64,000 nucleotides of DNA from Gemmatimonadota bacterium (lineage in GTDB: Bacteria > Gemmatimonadota > Gemmatimonadetes > Longimicrobiales > Gaopeijiaceae): assembly GCA_027623325.1 (NCBI GenBank), contig JAQBXY010000004.1, forward strand, positions 124,001 through 188,000. Direction: 5' to 3'. Positions 37,475 to 45,096 of the stretch are shown one piece after another. Within the stretch, counting starts at the first letter, position 1. Each line of letters starts with the position of its first letter. The notes beneath the pieces were generated by a model. It was not told the DNA's origin and did not search any database. It saw only the letters and a list, made by a program, of their open reading frames with translations. Made by a program: the position numbers and the translations under genes.

Positions 37475-38380
37475 GTGCGCGCGTTCTACTGCGATCATTT
37501 CGTACTTCCGCTTCCGGCGGGACACCGCTTTCCGATGGAGAAGTACGGTCTACTGCGGGCGAGGGTGACCGAGATCGATGATATCGATTTCATCGTCCCC
37601 GAGGCCGCTACCCACGAAGCTCTTCGGCGGATACACACCGAGGAGTATGTCACGCGTGTGACCGAGGGTTCAATAAGCTTAGCGGAGGTACGAAGGATCG
37701 GGTTCCCGTGGTCGCCCCAACTCGTCGAGCGCTCGCGGAGATCGGTCGGTGGCACCGTCGCCGCCGCTCACGCCGCTCTGGAAGACGGTGTTGCCGTGAA
37801 TCTGGCGGGAGGCACTCACCATGCCTTCGCGGATCGCGGCGAGGGATTCTGTGTCTTCAATGACGTCGCCGTCGCCATACGAGACGTTCAAGCCGCCGGC
37901 GAGCGGCGGCGGTGCGCCGTTCTGGATCTCGACGTCCACCAGGGCAACGGGACCGCAGCGATCTTCGAGGGCGATGAATCCGTCTTCACGCTTTCGGTCC
38001 ACGGAGCCAGCAACTTCCCGTTTAACAAGGCCTGCAGTGACCTCGACATCGGGCTCCCCGATGGCTCGGGCGACGACCCGTTCCTCGACGCCGTCCGGAG
38101 CGGTGTCGACCGCGCGCTCGGCCAGGGCGTAGACATGGCCTTCTTCGTCGCCGGAGCCGATGCGTTCGAAGGAGATCGACTCGGTCGCCTCTCCGTGACG
38201 AAGGCTGGCATGCAAGAGAGAGACAACATCGTGTTCGAGGCATGCGCCCGGACGGGCACACCGGTGGCGGTCGTCATGTCTGGTGGTTATGCCCACGACA
38301 TCAGAGATACCGTCGACATCCACGCGGCCACGGTCCGGGCCGCCGCACAACGAACTCGAACTGTGACTGAGGCACCGTGA
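37475..38380 (+). CDS. histone deacetylase family protein, class IV-like
   Basis: A 301-residue zinc hydrolase of the arginase/deacetylase fold. The N-terminal F-P-M-E-K-Y, the His pair in G-G-T-H-H-A-F-A, G-E-G-F-C-V-F-N-D, D-L-D-V-H-Q-G-N-G-T (zinc ligands Asp and His), G-A-D-A-F-E-G-D (second Asp) and the catalytic-loop G-G-Y are all present. D-V-H-Q-G-N-G and F-P-M-x-K-Y are hallmarks of the HDAC11-like class IV branch. Bacterial relatives remove acyl groups from lysines or polyamines. Starts at GTG 37475. The stop overlaps the GTG start of the PLP gene (GTGA), so the two are coupled. Confidence 0.9.
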   Translation: MRAFYCDHFVLPLPAGHRFPMEKYGLLRARVTEIDDIDFIVPEAATHEALRRIHTEEYVTRVTEGSISLAEVRRIGFPWSPQLVERSRRSVGGTVAAAHAALEDGVAVNLAGGTHHAFADRGEGFCVFNDVAVAIRDVQAAGERRRCAVLDLDVHQGNGTAAIFEGDESVFTLSVHGASNFPFNKACSDLDIGLPDGSGDDPFLDAVRSGVDRALGQGVDMAFFVAGADAFEGDRLGRLSVTKAGMQERDNIVFEACARTGTPVAVVMSGGYAHDIRDTVDIHAATVRAAAQRTRTVTEAP

Positions 38381-39369
38381 AAGACATCGACGCCCTTCGG
38401 CGCCTCGAGGAGTGGCCTCGGACTCACTTGGCCAACCTTCCGACCCCGTTGATCAAGGCGGATCGGTTGGCAGGGCACCTGGGCATCGATGCGTTGCATA
38501 TCAAGATGGACGCCGAGACGGGTTTTGCTCTCGGAGGAAACAAGGTCAGGAAGCTCGAGTTCGAGTTGGAGCCCAATCGGATGGCCGGGGTGACGTGCCT
38601 CATCACCGCGGGGGGCGCGCAGTCGAACCACTGCCGCGTGACGGCAGCATTTGCGGCCCGACTCGGGGTACGCTGCATTCTCGTTACTCAGGGCGTGGAG
38701 CCGGCGAAGCCGACCGGCAACGCACTCCTGCATCGCCTGTTCGGCGCTGAAATCGTCACCGTCGCCGAACGGGCCGATCGGACACCTACGATGCACCGAG
38801 TCGCTGCGTCGATTGAGGCAGAAGGAGGGCGGCCCATGGTGCTTCCCATTGGAGCCTCCACCGGTCTCGGATGCCTCGGCTACGCATCGGCGGCTTTGGA
38901 ACTCACTCAGCAACTCGACGCGCTCGGTGACGGATCATCGGAGACGCTGCTCTTCGGCTCAACATCATCGTGCGGGACCATGGCGGGCCTCGTCCTGGGG
39001 CTGGCACTCCTCGGTCGCCCAGACGTGCACGTCTTCGGGGTCAGTGCGGACGCTCCCTCGGAGGAGCTGACCGCAATCACACTGGAACTCGCCCGAGAGG
39101 GCGCGGCACTGCTGGGAGCGTCGCCGGACCTCGCCAGCGTGCCCCTCGTCACCATCGACGACCAGGTGGGCGGCGGATACGGCGTGCCTACCGTCGCCGC
39201 CAGCGAGGCGACCGCCGACTTTGGGCGGTTGGAGGGCGTCGTGCTCGATCCTACGTATACGGCGAAAGCCGCAGCAGGGATGATAGATTGGATTAGCACG
39301 CACGAAGTCACTCGCAAGCAGCGTGTGGTATTCCTCCATACCGGCGGCCATCCGGGCCTCCTCGCCTGA
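38377..39369 (+). CDS. D-cysteine desulfhydrase / ACC deaminase family PLP enzyme
   Basis: A 330-residue fold-type II PLP enzyme. The N-terminal N-L-P-T-P-L-I-K-A-D, the PLP lysine in G-G-N-K-V-R-K-L-E-F, the nearby A-Q-S-N-H-C-R and the late H-T-G-G-H-P-G are those of the D-cysteine desulfhydrase/ACC-deaminase group. It probably breaks down a D-amino acid or cyclopropane/cysteine substrate, releasing ammonia. The start GTG overlaps the stop of the deacetylase gene. The link between deacylation and this reaction could mean that an N-acyl D-amino acid is de-acylated then broken down, but this is speculation. Confidence 0.87.
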   Translation: MKDIDALRRLEEWPRTHLANLPTPLIKADRLAGHLGIDALHIKMDAETGFALGGNKVRKLEFELEPNRMAGVTCLITAGGAQSNHCRVTAAFAARLGVRCILVTQGVEPAKPTGNALLHRLFGAEIVTVAERADRTPTMHRVAASIEAEGGRPMVLPIGASTGLGCLGYASAALELTQQLDALGDGSSETLLFGSTSSCGTMAGLVLGLALLGRPDVHVFGVSADAPSEELTAITLELAREGAALLGASPDLASVPLVTIDDQVGGGYGVPTVAASEATADFGRLEGVVLDPTYTAKAAAGMIDWISTHEVTRKQRVVFLHTGGHPGLLA

Positions 39370-39396
39370 CCGAACGACTCCCAATTACCCCCGACC

Positions 39397-39759
39397 ATGG
39401 CGACTCCCCAAGACCTCCTGGCGCGAATCCCTCTCTTCAGTTCGTTGGGTGAAGAGGACCTTGCCCACGTCGCCGCGATCGCGCGCGTCCGCACGCTCGA
39501 CAAGGGTGAGCGCGTCTTCGAGATCGGTGAACCGGGACGCTCCCTCTTCTTGATCACCGAGGGGTTCATTCAGATTCACCAGCCACACCGCGAAACCCAC
39601 TTCGAGTTGGCGCAGCTGGGCCCCGGAGATTTCTTCGGAGAAATGGCGCTCCTGAACGACGCCCCCCGAAGCGCGACGGCCAGGCCATTGAGCCGGCTCA
39701 GGTTCTCGTTCTGGAGAAGGCCGATTTCCATGCCCTCATCGTCGAGAAGCCAGGCGTAG
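39397..39759 (+). CDS. cyclic-nucleotide-binding domain, 5' part of a frameshifted gene
   Basis: First 120 codons as read. Residues 1-95 are a cNMP-binding beta-barrel (G-E-R-V-F-E-I-G-E-P-G, F-G-E-M-A-L-L-N-D, P-R-S-A-T-A-R). The Arg of P-R-S-A is the usual phosphate contact. From about residue 97 the frame becomes non-domain-like (arginine/serine-rich) and stops. In the +1 shifted frame the domain continues as A-I-E-P-A-Q-V-L-V-L-E-K-A-D-F and runs on into the GGDEF-type gene that follows. A single missing G at about 39682-39684 would restore one gene, 39397-40301, of about 302 residues. Whether real or a sequencing error is unknown. Confidence 0.75.
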   Translation: MATPQDLLARIPLFSSLGEEDLAHVAAIARVRTLDKGERVFEIGEPGRSLFLITEGFIQIHQPHRETHFELAQLGPGDFFGEMALLNDAPRSATARPLSRLRFSFWRRPISMPSSSRSQA

Positions 39760-39779
39760 CGCCCAAGCTGCTCGAGGCC

Positions 39780-40301
39780 ATGGCCGATCGCATTCGGCAC
39801 GCGGACGAGCTCATCAACGGACTCACGAACAACGCGGTGCGCGATCCGCTGACTGGGCTCCTCAACCGAACGGCGTTTAATGACGCCCTCGGCCAGGAGA
39901 TCGCCAGAACGCGACGGTACGGGGGGTCTTTCTCGCTCATCATCCTGGACTTCAACAACTTCACCCGGGTGAACCGCCAGGTTGGACGAGAGGCCGGCGA
40001 TGAGATCATCCAGTGGATGGGGCGCCTCCTCACCGAGCACACGCGCGCCTCGGACGTGCCATATCGGCTCGGACAGGACGTGTTCACGATCTTGTGTCCA
40101 TGGACTTCGGGCGACTACGCGGAAGCGGTCGCGGGTCGACTGACCGTTCTCGTCGCTGAGGCGAAGCCTCCCATCACGGTGGAGGGAGGCCTGAGCCTCG
40201 CTACCGGGACCGCAACCTGCCCCGGCGACGCTCAGGAAGCCCCGGCCCTCTTCCATGCTGCCGAACGGGCGCTCGCACGTTCGAAGGTCGCGGCCGGCTG
40301 A
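39780..40301 (+). CDS. degenerate GGDEF-domain protein, 3' part of the frameshifted gene
   Basis: The 173-residue part carries a GGDEF fold: D-P-L-T-G-L-L-N-R-T-A-F, I-I-L-D-F-N-N-F-T-R-V-N, and G-D-E-I-I near the middle. The signature position reads R-L-G-Q-D-V-F in place of R-x-G-G-D-E-F, so cyclic-di-GMP synthesis is unlikely; a binding or regulatory role is more likely. With the cNMP-binding domain restored upstream it would be a cNMP-gated GGDEF protein. Convergent with ligD, 3 bases apart. The ATG at 39780 lies inside the intact frame, so this start may not be used if the gene is one. Confidence 0.72.
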   Translation: MADRIRHADELINGLTNNAVRDPLTGLLNRTAFNDALGQEIARTRRYGGSFSLIILDFNNFTRVNRQVGREAGDEIIQWMGRLLTEHTRASDVPYRLGQDVFTILCPWTSGDYAEAVAGRLTVLVAEAKPPITVEGGLSLATGTATCPGDAQEAPALFHAAERALARSKVAAG

Positions 40302-40304
40302 CGG

Positions 40305-42818
40305 TCAGTCGAACCAGGTCGTCAGTCTCTCGAGGGCGCTGAGAAGGTCGGGCTCCAGGTCCAGGACCGGACGGAGCGGATCCTCACCTAGGCGTTTCAT
40401 TCGGCGAGGCATGCTCTTGATCGTGTGATTCTCGATCTTCAGCCGCTTGTTCACCTCGCTCCATTTCAAGGGAGCGGACACAGGAGCCGCGGGCTTCGGC
40501 CGGACCGTGAAAGGCGCGACGAGTAGTCGCCCGTGCCCATTCTGCACGAAGTCGACATAGACCTTCCCTTCGCGACGATCGGGATTCCTCGTCACCGTCG
40601 CGATCTCCGGCAATTCGGCGACGACCACTCGAGCGAGTAGCTGCCCAAGGGACCGTGACTGTTCATAGGTGAGCCGCCGGCCGAGCGGGATCAGAACATG
40701 GATGCCCGAAGAGCCGCTGGTCTTGGGAAATGAGGGCAGGCCGATCTCTTCACAGAGCGCGTGAATCGTGAGGGCCACCTCGACGACATCCGTGAAGGGA
40801 GCCTCCTTCGGGTCCAGGTCGAGAATGCACCAGTCCGGGGCGGCCAGCGTGGCGATTCTGCTCGACCACACGTGGAGCGGAATCGTCCCGAGGTTGATGA
40901 CGTAGAGCAGCGACTCCAGATCCTCGGCGACGAAGTACGAGAGCTCCCGCTCTGACCCCTCGCTCCAGACCGTGACGGTGCGAAACCAGTCGGGCGCGTA
41001 TGGCGGCGCATCCTTCTGAAAAAACGACTTGCCGTCGATTCCGTCCGGAAAGCGCGTCATGACCAGGGGGCGGTCTACGAGGTAGGGAAGCATCCATTCC
41101 GCGACCGAGCGGTGGTACTCGATGAGGTCGCCCTTCGTGTAGCCTTCCTCTGGCCAGAAGACCTTATCGAGGTTGGAGAAGGCAACGGTGCGCTCCTCCA
41201 CGACCTCGGCCACGGTGGCTTCGGCCGCCTCCTCGACGGGCTCTCCTTCGACGCGGCACTCCGACGCACTCTTGTCCGTCCGGAATCGTGAGAATGAGGG
41301 CTGACGGGCAAGCCCGTGATCGGTGAGTTCCTTGTACTTGACCTCGGCGACGAGCTCGGGGCGGACCCAGTGGTGCCCCTTCCCCTTGGGCACCGGACCC
41401 GCCGAGCACGGACACGTCTCGACCTCGAGCTCTTCCAATAGGCCGAGCAGTTCATCGAGCTCAGAGTCACGAAAGCCGCTGCCGACACTCCCGAGGTAGA
41501 CGAGGTCCTCATCGTCGTACTGGGCGATGTGGAGCGAACCGAAGCCCCCCCGCGAGCCCTTGGGTTCGGTCCAGCCGACGACGGCGAAGTCGTCGATGGT
41601 GACCGTCCTCACCTTGATCCAACTCTTCGAACGCCCTCCCCGGTAGGGCCCGTCCGCCTTCTTGGCGACGATTCCTTCGAGCCGCATGCGTTCGACCTGA
41701 GCGTACATGGCTTCGCCCTGCTCGGGAATGTGATCCGTGTAGCGGATCGGCCCGACCGATGGGAGCACCCGGCGTAGAATATCCTTCCGTTCCAGAAGTG
41801 GGAGGGCCCGCAGGTCATGGCCCTCGATGCCGAGCAGGTCGAAGGCCTGGAAGATCGCCGGCAGCTCCACACTGGATCGGAGTGCATCGGCCGGATTGAG
41901 AATGCGACCTCGCCGCTGCAATCGAGAGAACGAGGGCCGACCCGTCCCGTCCAGCACGACCACTTCCCCGTCGAGGACCAGATCGTCGAATGGGAGGCCC
42001 CGGACCGCTCGTGCGATCTCCGGGAAGGTGACCGTCATGTCGTGGCCCGCTCGGGAGCGGAGCATGGGCTCGCGCTGACTACGTTCCGCGAGGAGTCGGT
42101 ACCCGTCGTACTTGATCTCGAAGATCCATCCGTCGCGGGTAAAGGGCCGCTCCTCGGAGGAGGCCAACATGAGATTCACGTCGGCCGCCCTCACGACCCG
42201 TTCCTTCGCCCCCAACTCCCGCACGCGTGCCGCGATCTCTTCGGCATGGGCATCGGCATCGGGGAATTCCTCCACGGTCAGCCCGGAGTAGATGGAGTCG
42301 TCGGGGTAGTCCTCCGTGGAAGCCGTCGGGTCGAGGTAGGCATCGCGCTCCTTGATGAGCAGCCAGGAGTTCGGAGCCTGCTTCGTCTTCACCAGCGTCC
42401 ATTTCCCCAGGAGCTTATGGCCGCGCAGTTCAAAGAGGAGCTTGCCCTTCTCCAGTCCCTCGTGCGCGTCTTCGAGCGGGACCCAAACGCCACGATCCCA
42501 CACGATCATGGCGCCGGCGCCATACTCGCCCGCGGGGATCACCCCCTCGAACTCGGCATACTCGAGCGGATGGTCTTCGGTCTGCATGGCGAGCCGCTTG
42601 TCCGCCTGATTCGGGGACGGGCCTTTCGGAATGGCCCACGACAGGAGCACACCGTCGAGTTCGAGACGAAGATCCCAATGGAGATTCCGAGCCGCGTGCT
42701 TCTGGACGACGAAGATGCTGCCTCCGGCCACCACCCGCCCGCCGAACGGTTCGGGTGTGCGCGATGCGCTCCGCTTGTCGCGGTAGGTCGTGAGGCGTTC
42801 GTCGCGCGTCGGCGTCAT
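40305..42818 (-). CDS. ligD: multifunctional ATP-dependent DNA ligase LigD
   Basis: Non-homologous end-joining enzyme of 837 residues. The order is 3'-phosphoesterase (about residues 25-145: V-V-Q-K-H-A-A-R-N-L-H-W-D-L-R-L-E, H41 and H47), ligase (catalytic Lys236 in E-I-K-Y-D-G-Y-R, with later E-G-I-V-A-K-K), then polymerase/primase at the C-terminus (metal acids in I-L-D-L-D-P). It trims, fills and seals double-strand breaks together with Ku, as in Pseudomonas-type LigD. The ATG at 42818 gives the standard start; upstream codons are in the divergent region. It is divergent from ku with 111 bases between, which include a perfect 12-bp palindrome. Confidence 0.95.
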   Translation of the reverse strand: MTPTRDERLTTYRDKRSASRTPEPFGGRVVAGGSIFVVQKHAARNLHWDLRLELDGVLLSWAIPKGPSPNQADKRLAMQTEDHPLEYAEFEGVIPAGEYGAGAMIVWDRGVWVPLEDAHEGLEKGKLLFELRGHKLLGKWTLVKTKQAPNSWLLIKERDAYLDPTASTEDYPDDSIYSGLTVEEFPDADAHAEEIAARVRELGAKERVVRAADVNLMLASSEERPFTRDGWIFEIKYDGYRLLAERSQREPMLRSRAGHDMTVTFPEIARAVRGLPFDDLVLDGEVVVLDGTGRPSFSRLQRRGRILNPADALRSSVELPAIFQAFDLLGIEGHDLRALPLLERKDILRRVLPSVGPIRYTDHIPEQGEAMYAQVERMRLEGIVAKKADGPYRGGRSKSWIKVRTVTIDDFAVVGWTEPKGSRGGFGSLHIAQYDDEDLVYLGSVGSGFRDSELDELLGLLEELEVETCPCSAGPVPKGKGHHWVRPELVAEVKYKELTDHGLARQPSFSRFRTDKSASECRVEGEPVEEAAEATVAEVVEERTVAFSNLDKVFWPEEGYTKGDLIEYHRSVAEWMLPYLVDRPLVMTRFPDGIDGKSFFQKDAPPYAPDWFRTVTVWSEGSERELSYFVAEDLESLLYVINLGTIPLHVWSSRIATLAAPDWCILDLDPKEAPFTDVVEVALTIHALCEEIGLPSFPKTSGSSGIHVLIPLGRRLTYEQSRSLGQLLARVVVAELPEIATVTRNPDRREGKVYVDFVQNGHGRLLVAPFTVRPKPAAPVSAPLKWSEVNKRLKIENHTIKSMPRRMKRLGEDPLRPVLDLEPDLLSALERLTTWFD

Positions 42819-42849
42819 GGTCGACTGGTGTCGCTCGCGTGGCGGTGGA

Positions 42850-42861
42850 TTCTCATGAGAA
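42850..42861. promoter_or_regulatory. perfect 12-bp palindrome in the ligD-ku divergent region
   Basis: TTCTCATGAGAA equals its own reverse complement. It lies 32 bases upstream of the ligD start and 68 bases upstream of the ku start. A position between two divergent promoters suits a shared operator. Binding protein unknown; the MerR-TPR protein encoded behind ku is a candidate. Confidence 0.45.
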
Positions 42862-42929
42862 AGTACACCTCCGTCCCAACGTACACCGGCGTTGCGCCCG
42901 GAAGTCGTTGGAACATATGTTTTTCCCCT

Positions 42930-43796
42930 ATGGCTGCACGTGCAATCGGAACCTCGACCATCGCCTTCGGGCCCGTCTCGCTCCCCGTGAAGATTTACTC
43001 CACGGGCGAGTCGTCGCGTAAGGTCTCCTTCAACATGATCTGGAAGGAGCGGGGCGTCCGCGTCCGACAGCAGTACATAGATCCCGCGGACGGAGCCGTC
43101 GTCCCCAAGGAAGAGATCGTAAAAGGGTATGAGTTCGCGAAAGACCAGTACGTGCTCTTCACGAAGGAAGAACTCGAAGTCGTCGAGGCGCCCAAGTCCG
43201 ACGAGATCGAGATCGCGAGCTTCGTTCCTCACGAGACCGTCGGGCGGCTCTACTTCAACAAGGCCTACTACTTGGGGCCGGACAAGGGTGGCGCGCGGGC
43301 CTACCGGCTGCTCTCGGCGGCGCTTCGGAAGACGGAACGCGTCGCGATCGCAAAACACGCGACCCGTGGCAAGCAGTACATCGTCATGATCCGACCGCAC
43401 GAAGAGGGACTCCTTCTGGAGCAACTCTACTACGCGGAGGAAATTCGCTCCTTCGGTGAGGTGCCTCTGGAAGAGGGGGACGTCAACGAGCTGGAGCTCG
43501 GCCTCGCCATCCAATTGATCGATCAAGCCGCTTCGGAGGGTTTCGACCCCGCCCAGTTCAGGGACGAGGTTCTCGAAAAGACGCTGGAGCTCATCCAGAA
43601 GAAGGTCGATGGCCAGGAGATCACAGCCGCTCCGGCCGAAGAGTCCAAGACGAAGATCATCGACCTCATGGCCGCCCTCAGGGCATCGATCGAGAGCGAC
43701 GAAGGCGAGCGGAAGCCCGCAACTCGCGCCGGGAAGAAGACTGGTGCCACATCGGCCGACAAGAAGTCCACGCGAAAGAAAGCAGCGTCGGGCTGA
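42930..43796 (+). CDS. ku: Ku protein for non-homologous end joining
   Basis: DNA-end-binding ring protein, 288 residues, that recruits LigD to double-strand breaks. The N-terminus reads M-A-A-R-A-I-G-T-S-T-I-A-F-G-P-V-S-L-P-V, the usual bacterial Ku start. A K-G-Y-E-F-A-K-D-Q-Y-V segment and the bridge region follow, with E-L-E-L-G near the end of the core. The C-terminal 45 residues are lysine- and alanine-rich (K-K-S-T-R-K-K), a typical DNA-binding tail. The frame stays open far upstream, inside ligD antisense, but the canonical Met at 42930 is the start. The MerR-TPR gene follows 22 bases later. Confidence 0.96.
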   Translation: MAARAIGTSTIAFGPVSLPVKIYSTGESSRKVSFNMIWKERGVRVRQQYIDPADGAVVPKEEIVKGYEFAKDQYVLFTKEELEVVEAPKSDEIEIASFVPHETVGRLYFNKAYYLGPDKGGARAYRLLSAALRKTERVAIAKHATRGKQYIVMIRPHEEGLLLEQLYYAEEIRSFGEVPLEEGDVNELELGLAIQLIDQAASEGFDPAQFRDEVLEKTLELIQKKVDGQEITAAPAEESKTKIIDLMAALRASIESDEGERKPATRAGKKTGATSADKKSTRKKAASG

Positions 43797-43818
43797 CCCT
43801 CCTTCGGAATCCGAAGGA

Positions 43819-44673
43819 ATGAAGGGCTACACGACCCGGGAGGTCGCTGAGGTCCTCGGCCTTTCCAGCGCCAGGATCCTCTCCTGGACCCGGCTCGGAC
43901 TCATCGCACCCAAGCGTGGCCCTCGCGGAGCCTACCTCTTCTCCTTTCAGGACATCGTGCTCCTGCGCAACGCGCGCGCCCTGTTGGACGCCGACGTCCC
44001 CGCGCGCCGCGTCCGAGAATCTCTCGAGGCGCTTCGGGCTCAACTTCCCCACGGTCGGCCGCTGAGCGCTGTTCAGCTGTCGGCTCTGGGAGATCGGGTT
44101 CTCGTCTACGACGACACCACCCTTTGGGATCCCAATTCCGGACAGGTCCAGATGGACTTTGCCGCGACGGAGTTGGTGCGAGACTCTCCGCCGGTGGAAG
44201 GGCCCGCGCCTGCGCCCGCGGACCAGAGCGACGGTGAAGACCTCATCATGAGCGCCGACGATTGGTACGACTCGGCCGTCGATCTCGAAGGCTCGGCCGC
44301 GAGAGAAGCGATCGGCGCGTATCAACGGGCGCTCGCGCTCGATCCGACGCACTCGGACGCGCACCTCAACCTCGGCCGACTCTTGCATGAAGAAGGAAGG
44401 GTCGAAGAGGCCGAAGCCCACTACCGCGAAGCCGCGAGCGCTGACCCCCGTAGCGCACGGGCGCTCTACAACCTCGGAGTCGTGCTCGAAGATCAGGACC
44501 TGCGAATCGGAGCCGTCGAGGCCTACGAAGCCGCCCTTCGTCTCGACAGCGACCTGGCCGTCGCCCACTTCAACCTCTCCCGTCTCCTCGAGGCCGAGGG
44601 AAAGAAGACCGAAGCGCTCAGCCACCTGGCCGCATACAAGCGCATCATCGACCGGGCGGGACTAGGCGCCTGA
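43819..44673 (+). CDS. MerR-like HTH protein with TPR repeats
   Basis: A 284-residue two-domain protein. Residues 1-70 are a MerR-type winged helix (Y-T-T-R-E-V-A-E-V-L-G-L-S-S-A-R-I, then Y-L-F-S-F-Q-D-I-V-L-L). A linker follows. Residues about 150-280 contain three tetratricopeptide repeats (for example A-H-L-N-L-G-R-L-L-H-E-E-G, then A-L-Y-N-L-G-V-V-L-E, then A-H-F-N-L-S-R-L-L-E). No effector-binding cysteines are seen. HTH plus TPR suggests a regulator that senses a protein or peptide. It follows ku on the same strand with 22 bases between and a GAAGGA close to the ATG, so it is probably co-transcribed with ku. Function inferred only. Confidence 0.8.
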   Translation: MKGYTTREVAEVLGLSSARILSWTRLGLIAPKRGPRGAYLFSFQDIVLLRNARALLDADVPARRVRESLEALRAQLPHGRPLSAVQLSALGDRVLVYDDTTLWDPNSGQVQMDFAATELVRDSPPVEGPAPAPADQSDGEDLIMSADDWYDSAVDLEGSAAREAIGAYQRALALDPTHSDAHLNLGRLLHEEGRVEEAEAHYREAASADPRSARALYNLGVVLEDQDLRIGAVEAYEAALRLDSDLAVAHFNLSRLLEAEGKKTEALSHLAAYKRIIDRAGLGA

Positions 44674-44783
44674 CCCGCAATGCGCGGGATCGGTGCGTTC
44701 CCTGGCGGTGCAATTCGCCGCCTCTCATCATGTGTAGGTAGAGTTCGTTTCTTGCCACACGCTCTGAGCAGGGAGACCCGACG

Positions 44784-45065
44784 ATGGTCAACGCGGTCGT
44801 ACTCATCGAAGCCGAAGCCGACAAGATCACCCGGCTCGCCGAAGAGCTCGTGGAAATCGAGGGTGTCCCGGAGGTCTTCTCGGTTGCGGGGCGATACGAC
44901 TTGGTCGCGATCCTGCGCGTGGCCACGAACCAGGACGTGGCGGACGTCGTGAGTTCGAAGATCCGTCATCTCGACGGCATCGCGAAGACCGAGACTCTCA
45001 TTGCCTTCCGTGTTTATTCCCGGGAGGATATCGAAGGGATCTTCGCTCCGGGCGGAGGGTCGTGA
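44784..45065 (+). CDS. stand-alone Lrp/AsnC ligand-binding (RAM) domain protein
   Basis: A 93-residue protein that consists only of the alpha/beta RAM domain of Lrp/AsnC regulators, with no helix-turn-helix. The conserved pattern E-G-V-P-E-V-F-S-V-A-G-R-Y-D-L-V-A-I is clear. Stand-alone RAM proteins bind amino acids or other small ligands and act as co-regulators or sensors. The upstream 110 bases have no HTH-coding frame, so it is not a truncated regulator. The stop is 31 bases before the acyl-CoA ligase gene. Confidence 0.83.
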   Translation: MVNAVVLIEAEADKITRLAEELVEIEGVPEVFSVAGRYDLVAILRVATNQDVADVVSSKIRHLDGIAKTETLIAFRVYSREDIEGIFAPGGGS

Positions 45066-45096
45066 GATCGGGCAGGATGGTCCGAGGAAAGCGCAG

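Noticed and set aside
41817-42929. Long N-terminal extension of Ku
   Set aside because: It would run antisense through ligD; bacterial Ku begins at the Met encoded at 42930.
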